From the NCBI GenBank assembly GCA_964036665.1, contig OZ038526.1, forward strand, positions 10,602,001-10,666,000: DNA of 64,000 nucleotides. Direction: 5' to 3'. This stretch comes from Gordius sp. MW1 (taxonomy: Eukaryota > Nematomorpha > Gordioida > Gordea > Gordiidae). The position numbers and the translations under genes were made by a program. Below the pieces are notes generated by a model. The model was not told the origin of the DNA and made no database searches. It saw only the letters and a program-made list of their open reading frames with translations. Positions 1 through 10,705 of the stretch are shown here, in pieces. Every line of letters starts with the position of its first letter. The stretch's first letter is position 1.

Positions 1-528
1 TAGAGTCACATATAAAGCAGACATCAAGGGGGATACGATTCCTGGCTAATTTATTGTTTTAATTCCTGGATTTATAAAGTATAATATAAATTTCCTAAAA
101 TATTTGCAAAATTTAACCATAAAATAAAATTTTAAAAATTTTGAATGATTTTTCTTGAAATATAATTTTTTGTATACAGTGCCTTTTACTGCAAGAAGAC
201 AAAAAAACGGATGAAAGATCTTTAAATAAACAAAGTTTAAAGCAAGATGATCACTTTGAAAGAGTTGATGTTTAAAATTTCCATGAGCCTAAGCTGAAAA
301 GTAGCTTAATGTTTTATATACCTCTAAGCCCAAATCATTTAAGCTAAATTTATTTTTGATACTTTCGGTAATTTTCCTTATAATAAACCTCTGCTATCAG
401 CTCTAGATTTTGTGGAAGAATTTAACTATTCAAATATAATCATATTGATTGACAAAAAACCTCGTTTTTCATATAAATATTCACCTTCAAAAATAGTTGT
501 TTTAATGCTGAGGGATATGAATTAGAAA

Positions 529-1141
529 AAGGCGCATAGCCAAGGGGGCAGAAAGCGGGAATTTTCTACCCCCTTTACCAAAATTTGAAAATTTTCTTGA
601 AGGTTAATGTCCTATTTTAAGGTATAAAATGGATAGTAAATGCTCTAATTAATGAAGAGAAGAGATTTTTCCAAAGCTGGTGATATAGCGCCTTGAAGTT
701 TCGCACATATTGTACGCGAAGTTTCCTATTGTTACATCTTATATATAAAAATAAAACTATGTGTATGTGAGTGTGTATATATGCAGCCACCAATGGAAAA
801 CTACGAGACCGATTTGGCTCAAAATTTCAGTTTATTCCTGACATTCCGGAGCATGTTTTAAGATTTGTTCGAGCCAAATCGGTCTAGTAGTTTTCGAGTA
901 TTCGTACGCGTTGCACTGTATACGGAAATAGAACAATAGAAGTAGAACATATGGACATCAAACTTTATTTTTACTTCAATAACAGCTTTATCATCATATA
1001 TGCCCTAAAATTCCAACATAATTTAATACACCCGGGTAAATGGCAAAACAACGTTTGCCGGGTTTATCTAGTTATAAATAAAAGTGTCAAAAAATTTTTT
1101 GAATTTTTCTTCCCCATGAGAAAATCCTGGCTACGCGCCTG
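529..1141. mobile_element. hAT-type non-autonomous element, CGTAGCCAG family
   Basis: The ends are imperfect inverted repeats (AAGGCGCATAGCCAAGG on the left; reverse complement of the right end CAGGCGCGTAGCCAGG). They are flanked by a perfect 8-bp duplication ATTAGAAA (521-528 and 1142-1149). Removing the element and one duplication restores an open reading frame in the host locus. The interior has no transposase. It holds a stem-loop (797-820 pairing with 870-893, 23 of 24 bases) built on a GACCGATTTGGCTC motif. The 8-bp duplication and the C/A-A-G terminus fit the hAT superfamily. Confidence 0.8.
797..893. repeat. Short foldback inside the 529-1141 element
   Basis: Two 24-base arms (797-820 and 870-893) are reverse complements with one mismatch, enclosing 49 bases. 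The arms contain GACCGATTTGGCTC. No coding content is seen. Confidence 0.6.
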
Positions 1142-1376
1142 ATTAGAAAAGGAAACAGTTATAAGAAATGCTGAACTTAGTTCCTATTTTTATGTTAGCC
1201 TCTGTGACTATAGAAGATTAATTGCAGTATACAGAAAGCTCTTTGAAATGAACGTTGAAAAGGAGATGTTGCAAATAATCATAAATCGTGTATATATGAT
1301 TATTGGTTTTAAAAGTATATTTGTAATATCATCAATCTTCCAATTTATTTTACATTTTATAACTATATTTTGTTAA

Positions 1377-2638
1377 AGCACAGTGTAAAAATAAAAATAG
1401 CTTTATAGTTAAGTAAGGACTATAAAATAAGAATTATGATTTTTTTATGTTATGGTTTTCGAAATTTATCAAATTTCTGACATTTATATTTAAATGAAGC
1501 TTGAACGAGTGCTTTTAATTAATATATGAGGCATTGCCTTTTTATTGTTTATGTAATAAAATTCCTATATAGGTATAGTTCCAATGAAAGAAAGAAGAAT
1601 GGGTTCATGCAGAATGCCTGTGCCATTTGATTATTTGTACTTATATTTTACTATGTTGATGTACTAAATCATGTAATAAATTTTACAACCTATGCATATA
1701 TTTTATAAAATGAAACTACGACTAATTTTATTTTAATCTAAGTGATTGTAATATTTATCTGTGAATTTTTACATTTTGCTGATTGCTTCTTTTCCATTTA
1801 GGGATTTTTTTTCAATTAGTTCAATCTTAAAAAAATTTAATCCACAACAATGGAATAAAACTTATTTAAAACTTGGTAAGAGCAAAAATAAAAATCTGTC
1901 TATTTTTAATATTAATATTTGTCAAATAAATCATGGTTGCGTTATAAAAACTAGATAAAAATAAGTAAGAATTTTAAAAATCAAACATAAAAAATTCAAG
2001 GGGGAGTTCTTGTTCTCCCTGTTTATCCTATTTACCTTGTGCTAATAAAAAATGCAATTTATTAAAAATTTAAGTCAAAGAATGGTTTTATTCATTAATT
2101 GTATCTAACATTTTTTCATCTTTAATTAATCATATTATTGATCAGGATTAGCTCATAAAATCATTTGCAATTATTGGTTAAATTGATATTTAATATTATA
2201 TAGCAAAATTTTGCTTCATAATTTTTGCAACATTTTAAGCAAGAATTTAAAACTAACATTAGGGAAAAATTTGATAAAACCATTATTTTGGGATAATAAT
2301 TTTTTTGTTGACAATTAGTTAATTTATTAGAATAATTATACTTGTGAAATTTTGCATGATACCCGGTATCGTTTTATGTAAAATTGTAACTTTATTATTA
2401 ATTAATATTTATAATAAAATATATTATAGATGGCGCTATTTTCATTATTCTTATTATTATTCAAAATTGTTAAATACTTTTTTTCTCTGAAACTTTTTTA
2501 AAATTTAAATAGATTTGTATTTTTCTTTCCCTGATATATATTTTTTCTTTAATAAAGAAAATAAAACGTGAATATTTAACCAATCTTATTAATCGAAACA
2601 AATAATTTTATTCTTACCTTATTTTATTCCATTATTAG
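1377..2638. other. AT-rich stretch without recognised gene
   Basis: Very AT-rich sequence. The short reading frame at 1761-1958 has low-complexity composition and no recognisable motif. No splice-consistent coding pattern, repeat pair or RNA gene was found. Confidence 0.5.
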
Positions 2639-4125
2639 GATAATGCCCAACATTCCACATCGCGCGAAGGAATAATAAAATAATCCGTGAAAAATATTAT
2701 GCCAACTATTTTTTACATATATATCGGAAAAAATCAACTATGTATTAAAGTACAATGATCTCCTTAATCCACGTTTGAATTGCCAGCGCAGCTGGCTTGC
2801 TTTAACACGCGTTCAACAAAGCGAGGGGGAGAGGGGAAAGACGCGCATAGGAAGATGCACATAGGAGATTGCGAATGGGTGCGCATGTGTAGCCACAACA
2901 CCATACCCTTTGAATAACTTCCTCCGACCCGAGTGTTGACCTCTTTCAGAACGGTCGTCGGACCTGAGTTTATGACCGCATTCAATTTTCTATAGTTCCT
3001 TATTCGGGCGTACGTATCGAACTGTATTGAACGTCTAATTGTTTTCTGGCTTGGTATTTCAATCGGTGTTTTCGATTTGATTTCATTCACCTAAAATTTG
3101 ATAGTACTTCCCCATCGAGCTTGTTACGGGGAGGGATTGTTCGAATGTAACGTTAGATCGATGGCTAACGTCTGACCACGTATATCTGAGCGTCGTTGGG
3201 TTCAGGATACTCCATTCAAATGTTTTCGTTTACCGCAACCTAAAGAATTTTCCTTGTTTTCCCCCAAGAGAACGAGACAGAAACATCTTCACCACCCTAA
3301 GTCGTTCAGGCCGCTCCTCAATAAGAGCTGCTAGCCTCTCGACCAAAAGAGTACGATATTTCCGTTAAATTATCGACGTCGCTATATCACACATCTACTA
3401 TAGGCGCCGACACAGGCACCAGCGACATCACTAAGTAAAAAAAATTGTCACAGGCGTATCTCGCATAAAATGCAACTCCGCCTACCATAATCACCTGGGC
3501 GCTATGAACTCCATAAAAGTTGGACCTGACACGATGGTATTACCTCTCATGAAATTAAGTGCGACGTTCCGGTAACAAAACCAATTATATTAATAACACC
3601 ATGCGCAATCGGCAAAAATATTTGCCCATCCAGGAAATTCGACCTCATCAAACCTATAAAGGTGATACGGCGTATAGCCAAAAAACAGGGCGTAACCGGC
3701 ATTAAGCCTCCGAAGCATCTGGGATCAACGTGCGCACATGCAATATTAAATTTCATACCCGAATTATAGTCGTATACGCACTGCTCTTTACCGACAGAAT
3801 CCCTTAGGGGTTGGCTCTACCGTCCCTATGCACCGGCATTACCCATCAACACATATTGACCACACTGATCCACATCGCGCCCAGGAATAATAAAATAATC
3901 AGCGAAAAATATTATGCCAACGAATTTTTACATATATATCGGAAAAAATCAACTGTGTATTAAGGTACAATGATCTACTTAATCCACGCTTGACTTGCCA
4001 GCGCAGCTGGCATTAACAAGCGTTTAACAAAGCGAGGGGGAGAGGGGGAAGACGCGCATAGGAAGATGCGCATGGTAGGCTGCGCATAGGAGACTGCGCA
4101 TGGGTGCGCCTGCGCAGCCACAACA
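2639..4125 (-). mobile_element. LTR-like element: two 255-265-bp direct repeats flanking about 0.95 kb
   Basis: The repeats at about 2639-2904 and about 3870-4125 are strongly alike. On the minus strand each begins TGTTGTGGCT, as many LTRs do, and runs through a CTCCCCCTCGC block to a GCGCGATGTGGA end. The interior has a more balanced base composition than its surroundings; its 3370-3720 part has a diverged relative at 12655-13010. No reverse transcriptase is visible, so this may be a small non-autonomous LTR element. A convincing target duplication was not found and the exact inner ends are uncertain. A third diverged copy of the terminal repeat lies at 10999-11238 in opposite orientation. 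Confidence 0.45.
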
Positions 4126-5078
4126 TTTACTAAGGGTTTTTGTTATGATTTATTAACTTAATTTATAAATTTTAAAAAAATGTAGTAAAATAGAACGAAA
4201 TACATTAGTATGAGTTCTTTAAGCAGGTAAAATTTCAATCAACATGGCGGTTTAAAAAATTACTTTAGAATTATCAGCTGTTCGGCAGTCTATGTCACTT
4301 TCGCCCTTATATCTGGTCAAGCAAAGATAAAGAGATAGATGAAGGGAACGAGTGATGTGTTACTAAACATTGCATCATCTGTTTTCCCAGACACAATGGG
4401 AGGAATTTTAATGCGGGGAGGTTCAAATAAACGCTGATCAAACAAAAAGTAATAATGAAACAAAAAAATAAAATTATGATCATCTAGACAAATAAATGGT
4501 GTATAATATTATATAATAATTATTAAATATAAATTTAATATGGCGTAAGAATTAGTTTCAAAAAACGTAAAGGCCAATTTTTGCACCTTTGACCTAATTT
4601 ATCGCGAAATCTGTATGACTAGGAAAATATTAAAAAACATATTATTGTCGTAAAATTCTCTATCAGAATAAGTTGTCAGATCACGGGATACTATCAAAAA
4701 GTCAATATTTGTAGACCTGTGTAATTTTACATTAAATTTACAAATAAAACGATAATTGTAACCTAAGTAAACAGAATTATTTGCTTAAAACATAACATTA
4801 TAACATAACTTACAAAACTGATAGACGTTTTTGTTTAAGTAAAATTAAATAGTTGAAACGTTTTTGAATACAAAAACAAGCATTGCCAATTATATTAGGG
4901 TTATGTGTGAGTTTATTTTAACAAAACTTTATGTATTTATTGATTATATAGGTACAAACAAGATATACGAAGGGATGAGGTCAATTATGGATAAACAGAG
5001 CCTTGCAAAATTGCTTTCAAAGGACTATCATTTATTTTCCGACTCCAAGTCCCACCCGCGTTAAAAAAATATTTTTAA
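4126..5078. other. No confident gene; one possible exon near 4950-5064
   Basis: The region is AT-rich. A short open stretch at 4951-5064 follows an acceptor-like TTATATAG and reads GTNKIYEGMRSIMDKQSLAK before a stop just short of the hAT element that begins at 5087. It looks more protein-like than random AT-rich frames but is not recognised. It could be an orphan exon or chance. Confidence 0.2.
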
Positions 5079-5939
5079 CCTCACACTAGAGAACTGCACG
5101 GGTGACCCGTTGGTCAAAAATATTGAAATTTCTTCGGGTCGGGTTCGGGTTAAAAATTTTAAAATGCTTTCGGGTCGGGTTTAAAGTGTCGGGTCAAAGG
5201 TTATGAATCTTACAATCCAAAATACACGGGACATATTTTTTAAAATTAATGCTATGATGTATAATATTTGTTAATTAATATCGAAATGTGTAATCAAGAT
5301 CGTTCATTTAGTTAATTTTTTTGTGCAATAGAGTTTTATTTAAATTCCTTTTATTTTTATAGATCTGATAGTTTTAATTTGGACGCAAATTTAAATTTGA
5401 CTCGTGAAAGGTAAAATATATCAACAAATTAATATTTTTAAATTGTAGTTAAATAGTGTAAAGTGGTAGTTCATTATTAATTTAACCTAAAAATATAGAT
5501 TCAAAAATAAAAACTCGGGCCTTCGGCCCTCGTGGGAAGAGGGAGGGGAGAAGGGAAGGGGGGAAGGGAAGGGGGGACGACTCATCTTTACTTCGTATAA
5601 ATGTATCATATTTGCTATGCAATTTATGGGCGAGAAAGGTGGGAAGGGGCGAGAATGCCTATAGGGGGGTATTAAATGCCTAATGATTAATTAATTATTT
5701 ATACAAATTTTTCATTTATAGGCAAAATGTAATATAGGCAAAATGTAATATAGGCAAGGGTTAGGGTTAGATTTAGTGTTTGCATCTAGTTGTGTATTAC
5801 ATTGGTTTTTATGGCCTTTAGTGATTATGGGTCTAACAAACATTATATTATAAAACATCACAATGTTAAGAATTTGCAGAATTGTTGGGAGAAATTTTTT
5901 GTTGAATTTGAACAATTTTTAATTAAAAAAATCAAAAAT

Positions 5940-6625
5940 TTGGCCAATGGTCATTTTTTCTCCATTGGTCAGTACCAACAGATACTCTATAAGTGAATGA
6001 TAGCCAAAAAAACGGAAAAAAAATTTTGAGGCTCACTTTGGCCAATGGTCATTTTTTTCCATTGGTCAGCAGCCAGCACACGGTAAAAGTGGATATAAAT
6101 TCATAAGAGTAAAAAAAACGAAAAAAAAATTTTCGAATCACATTTTGGCCAATGGTCATTTTTTTCCATTGGTCAGCAGCCAGGACACGGTAAAAGTGGA
6201 TATAAATTCATAATAGTCAAAAAGAAACGAAAAAAAAGTTTTCGAATCACATTTTGGCCAATGGTCATTTTATTCCATTGGTCAGCAGCCAGCGGACGGC
6301 CAAAAAGTCATAATAGCAATGGTAGGAACAGGAACAATCATAATAGTCAAAAAAAACGAAAAAAATAATTTCGATTCACATTTTGGCCAATGGTCATTTT
6401 TTCCATCGGTCAGGAGCCAGCGGACGGCCAAAAAGTCATAATAGCACTGGTAGTAATAGGAACAATCATAATAGTCAAAAAAAAACGAAAAAATAAACTC
6501 GGATTCACATTTTGGCCAATGGTCATTTTTTAATTGGTCAGCAGCCAGCGGACGGCCAAAAAGTCTTATTATCAATGATAGTAACAAGAACAATCATAAG
6601 AGTCAAAAAAACTCCGGGATTCTAA
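5940..6625. repeat. Tandem array, six units of about 98-129 bp with inverted CCAAT boxes
   Basis: The motif TTGGCCAATGGTCATTTTTT begins at about 5940, 6038, 6145, 6254, 6383 and 6512. Each unit follows it with CCATTGGTCAGCAGCCAG, so every unit can fold as CCAATGG...CCATTGG. Unit spacing grows from 98 to 129 bp. Related arrays lie at 17880-18440 and 62806-63825 in opposite orientation. Confidence 0.8.
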
Positions 6626-7424
6626 CCCAAAAACTAGTTAAATTGCAGAGCAATTAAAAGTAAACAACTTTTATTTATGTTTATTATATAATAAAATGAA
6701 ACAATAATAGAACAAGCGGACGGCCAAAAAGTCATATTATCAATGGTAGTAACAGGAAAAATTTATTAATTTAATTTAATTTAAAAAATAAAAATAAATT
6801 TTGCCCTCTCCGATGAATCGAACCAGCAATTCAGAACGTTCGCCGGGGTTCGAACCCACATTAATAGAGGCATAGGCTTTTGTAGGGGCACAGGGACTCA
6901 TATCAGTAGAGGCATAGGCCCTTGTAGTGGAGGGCATAGGGTAATTATAGCAATTAATATCAATGTTACCCAATTCAAAAACGAATAGATATACTTATGC
7001 ATTAATTCAACGTAGCAATTAAAACCCGACCCCGCCCGAAAGCGAGGGAGATAGAGATGAGGGGTGGGGCACCTCTTATGCATTAAGTTAAAAAATAACA
7101 CAGCGAGGGAGATAGAGATGAGGGGTGGGGCACCTCTTTCTCATGCATTAATTTAAAAAATCGATAACCTAATATACCCAATGCAAATAGATAGGAGGGT
7201 AACGGACAACCAAAAACGAGCCCATAAATTGCATAGCAATTAATAAAAGTAAGTTTAAATTTATTAAATAATTCATTTGCAAAACTATGTATGTCAAATT
7301 AAATGTGACCCGATATTGTAGATGCTATAATATATCATTTAAATAAATTTGGCAAACAATATCTGTGGTATCAATTAGATTCATAAATCACACTTTAATT
7401 TGTCGATTAAATTTTAAACACCCT

Positions 7425-7587
7425 CATGGGCGTATCCAGGATTGAAATTAGAGGGGGACAATAATGATTAAGATTAGCAAAATAACCATTTTTATTAATT
7501 TTAGCCATAATTTGATAAAATATCTAAGTTTTTTTGGATTAGAGAGGGGCAGCCGCCCGTCCCTGCCACCCCCTGGCTAGGCTCATG
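7425..7587. mobile_element. CGTAGCCAG-family MITE nested in the 5087-7769 hAT
   Basis: It begins CATGGGCGTATCCAGG and ends CCCTGGCTAGGCTCATG, with G-rich and C-rich inner halves. The flanks AACACCCT and CACACCGA share only five of eight bases, so the target duplication is weak. Confidence 0.6.
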
Positions 7588-7769
7588 CACACCGATTATT
7601 CTTGGCACTCGCGAAAATTTGAAACCCGTTCGGAGGAAATTCGGTTAACAAATTTTTAACGCTTTCGGGCCGGGTCGGGTTGAAAATTTTAAAATGCTTT
7701 CGGGTCGGGTTCGGGCTAAAAATTGTAAAAAAATTTGGAATTGACAAAAAGTGACTTTGCAGTTCGCTA

Positions 7770-8674
7770 CCTCACACCCAACATAACACGACAGGGTTTT
7801 TAAATCGTAACTATTAAACAAATACGATTTATTTCCACTTATAAAAAAACATAACTATCTCCATAATTAAATGTATTTATATCAATTAAAAGGATACTAA
7901 ATACCCCGCCGTCTGCATTAAGATCTTCATTTTGTAATAACAAACTAATAAATTATTTAACAATATTCAACTTCAAAATTATTTAAATATTTTGCAAATG
8001 AACACAATAAACCTTTTTTATTCATCAAATCAAAGTACTGACTTTTTTCATATTACCAACAATCAAAATTTACAAACTTGGAAATGATTTGGTACGCGTC
8101 CGGGAGGAATTCGGTTAAAAATATTTAAACGCTTTTGAATCAAGCCGAGTCGCTGGTTGAAAATTTCAAAATACTTTTGAGTCTAATATTTTAAAATGCT
8201 TTCAGGTCGGGTTCAAGATTTTAAAAAAATTTCGGGTTGGTCGGGTTGAAAAAAGAGACTTAGCAGTTCTCTAATTTAAGCATTGCAACTTTAATTTTGG
8301 GAGCTTAATAAAATCAATTATAAAGAAATCAACTCATTTTCTTTGAATTTTATTCAAACATAATGCTTAAAAATAATAGATGCTCTAGTAAGATTCTCAG
8401 CATTCATTAACAAAATGTTATAATTAAAGAAAGTTGTTAAATGTTATTATTTAGACAATTATGTTGAGTTTTTAACCAGATAATAATCAAGGTGTTCTTA
8501 AAAACATTCCAATTTTTTAAAATTTATTAATTTTGCTTTATATAATCTTAATTAAACTATTTAATTTAGTAACAATTATAAACCATGTAAATATATGTGC
8601 AAGCTATCACAGTCAATTAGTTTTACTTAATCATGAACATTCATAAACTACAAACAAAAACAAATATTAATGAA
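7770..8674. other. AT-rich DNA with the right end of a second TAGAGAACTGC hAT copy
   Basis: 8095-8273 carries the same subterminal GGTCGGGTTGAAAA pattern and the same terminus GCAGTTCTCTA (8263-8273) as the hAT at 5087-7769. Its left end was not located, so it is a truncated copy. The rest is AT-rich with no gene. An AATAAA on the minus strand (8523-8528) lies about 150 bp beyond the OS-9 stop codon. Confidence 0.5.
8523..8528 (-). promoter_or_regulatory. Possible poly(A) signal of OS-9
   Basis: AATAAA on the minus strand about 150 bases after the OS-9 stop codon (8675-8677). The position suits a 3' UTR end, but the sequence is so AT-rich that chance is possible. Confidence 0.35.
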
Positions 8675-10245
8675 TTAAAAAATTATTAGATCTTTTTTAT
8701 TCTTTCCTTCTTTACTCTTTTTATTTTCAGATTGTTGGTTATAATATGCCTCATAAAGTTTTGTAAATCTTTTTCTTTCCTTAGTTTTGTCATTTCGCAG
8801 CAAATTATTCTGTCAAAAAGTGATGAGTTAATTATTCAATAAAGTCTTACAATCAACAATTTGACAAGGCTCTGATGATCAACTTTATCCTCAAAGGCTT
8901 CCTTGTTTAAAACAATCTTTATAGAACTTTTTCGCGATTTAGCTAAAAGTTATGAGCTAGATTTATTAATAACTATCTAACCTGTTTGCACATCTTCTAA
9001 ATGTGATTCCTCAAAATTGGAATCATCAAGATTAACTCCAACAAGATCCTCCACCCCTTTTTCTATTGGTTTATTATCATTATTATCTATTCCTATATCT
9101 ATTCCTTGAAAATTGTTATCTTCTATTTCAAAGTTATCTTTCTCCTGAGTTTAATGTGAAAATATATTCATACATGAGTATTTTTTATTGAAATGTATAT
9201 TATAAAATTCTCTAATCAATTAGATATTTAAAAAACTCACTAAATAAATTTAATTAACACAAAAATAAAACTTGCCTGTAAAGTGTCCAGATTATCATGT
9301 TTATGAACGTCTATAGCTAATTTAATTATATTTAACAATATTTTAGTTACTTGTTTTGGTTGATTTAGAAAGGCAATTAATTTTATGAATTTCTTGTGTT
9401 TCTTTTTTATTGAAAAATGGATTTTTACACAAATGCTTTGTGTGTATATGAACCATATAAGAGCATGGCTGGTACTCCTCTACATCAGATATATAATCAG
9501 ATTTAGTTGTACAGTAAAACTAGACAATAGACTAGTCAATTAATAGTTTAGATACCTTAATAGTTGCTTCCCTTGGCATTTTACTTGCATCACAATATGT
9601 TCCATTGTTATAGTATTGTATATGGTAATTTTCATCAAAATATTTTTTGTAATCAATCAACTATTAAAAAAATAAATTTTTATTATTTATTTTACTTCAC
9701 TGGTCCAATTATATTCATGGCTGTATGTGCCAAGGTAGGTTTGCATTCCACGCACTTTACCATCTTATTAAGATATAAGAAAAATGCATACCTATTTACC
9801 TTGAAGATGGTATTGGTGAATATAACGTTTATAGCAAAACTCATAGGTCCACCAGCCTTTATTCTAATGAGTTGTTAATATTTTAATAAGTTTATGCTAC
9901 AAATAATAGGCAAGGTGCTTTTAAAAGCGGCTTTAAAGATGCAGAAATATTTTTTTGAAATTCATTTACATTTTTGACAATTATAGGTTTAGAAATCTTT
10001 ATGTCAGGAATGATGCAATAAAACTTTTCTCCATATTTTGAAGATATTAAAACGTGATTGTGGTCATTTGCTTCATCGGAAGTACCTTCACATAGTTGTA
10101 AAAATTTTATTTACTTGCTTGTAATACTTTTATGTTTGGATAGACTAATGTCATATGTAACTAATTCGATTTCCTCAACATTCAAACTAGCAATGTAGCC
10201 TTGAATATAGGCATGCAATAAAAATATACAAAAAAACTCATTCAT
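8675..10245 (-). CDS. OS9: OS-9, ER lectin of ER-associated degradation (ten exons)
   Basis: Exons, in order of transcription: 10119-10245, 9901-10085, 9800-9863, 9696-9763, 9556-9660, 9351-9519, 9276-9316, 8982-9144, 8851-8942, 8675-8809. They join in frame to about 382 residues. Residues 1-19 form a signal peptide (MNEFFCIFLLHAYIQGYIA), followed by SLNVEE, a typical OS-9 start. The mannose-6-phosphate-receptor homology domain spans about 94-225 with GWWTYEFCY, IHQYH, CDASKMPRE and EEYQPCSY. The family's sugar-binding residues (WW, Q, D, R, E, Y) are all kept. A short acidic stretch and a charged C-terminal part (ERKRFTKLYEAYYNQQSE) follow. OS-9 recognises trimmed N-glycans on misfolded proteins and hands them to the SEL1L-HRD1 ligase in the ER lumen. 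The protein is much shorter than human OS-9 (667), lacking most of the acidic middle. Eight introns are 33-41 bp and one is 131 bp. The first could instead use an acceptor 15 bp further in. Confidence 0.9.
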
Positions 10246-10249
10246 TTTT

Positions 10250-10700
10250 TGCAAAAAAATATATAGTAATGCGTCACATTTTTTAAATATTCAAAACATT
10301 ATTTGAATTATGTTGTCAAAAAACTATTCGTTCAAATTTATGAATATCTCAATCAGGTGGCGAGAATGTCCATATCAAATTTAAATTTTTTTTATATACA
10401 CCCTATCTTAAGAATAATTGACAATCTTATTAAATATAAAGGCAAACATCTGTATAAAAATAACAATATAGCACTTATTATGAAATTTCTATACTCCCAA
10501 ACTATTGGTCTCCAGATAATATTCACTTTTTACAAGTTAAGCAAACTAAAGATCAAAATCGCCAGCCGTTAATATGCTAGGAAGATAAATACTTATGTAC
10601 ATTTTGTACATTTATAATTTTATATTTAAATGCATTATAATGGTATTTAACTTGATTGGAGGGTAGCTAAATGAGGATTATATAATAAATACCTTACGTT
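10250..10700. other. OS-9 upstream region, no confident gene
   Basis: An open frame at 10303-10572 (+, 89 codons) starts 58 bp from the OS-9 start codon and points away from it. It has no recognised domain. A divergent partner gene is possible but unsupported. Confidence 0.25.
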
Positions 10701-10705
10701 ACTCT

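Larger units (their letters stand above)
180..1376 (+). pseudogene. Disrupted gene, ornithine decarboxylase antizyme-like (tentative)
   Basis: Pieces of one coding unit can be read after an acceptor at 178-179. The first block contains NKQSLKQDDHFERVD; a second contains SSLMFYIPLSP; a third ends FDTF at 367. A 33-bp GT-AG intron (368-400) follows, then LDFVEEFNYSNIIILIDKK, a second possible 33-bp intron (464-496), and FNAEGYELEKETVI. The order strand, acidic helix (FVEE), strand (NIIILIDKK), G-[FY]-E strand matches antizyme, which binds and inhibits ornithine decarboxylase and directs it to the proteasome. An in-frame TAA (273-275), at least two apparent frame changes (one at the TAA at 345-347) and a 613-bp transposon within the GYELEK block indicate a pseudogene. 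The family assignment is from pattern memory only. Antizyme has a programmed +1 shift, but the shift here is too far downstream to be that site with confidence. Confidence 0.35.
5087..7769. mobile_element. hobo-like hAT element, 2.68 kb, non-autonomous
   Basis: The left end TAGAGAACTGC and the right end GCAGTTCGCTA (one mismatch to the complement) closely resemble the hobo terminus CAGAGAACTGCA. A perfect 8-bp duplication CCTCACAC flanks it (5079-5086 and 7770-7777), the hAT signature. Just inside both ends lie repeated TCGGGTCGGGTT motifs, which act as subterminal repeats in hAT elements. The interior holds G-rich tracts, a 6-unit inverted-CCAAT array (5940-6600), tRNA-like B-box motifs on the minus strand near 6780-6860, and a nested CGTAGCCAG element (7425-7587). 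No transposase frame is present, so mobilisation would need another source. Confidence 0.85.

Noticed and set aside
270..293. A 24-bp intron that would remove the in-frame TAA at 273-275
   Set aside because: Too short to be credible even beside 33-bp introns; a stop mutation in a decayed gene is simpler.
9564..9878. 104-codon plus-strand frame
   Set aside because: It is the antisense shadow of OS-9 exons and introns.
10303..10572. 89-codon frame divergent from OS-9
   Set aside because: No motif, AT-rich composition and no splice or expression evidence; left as unsupported.
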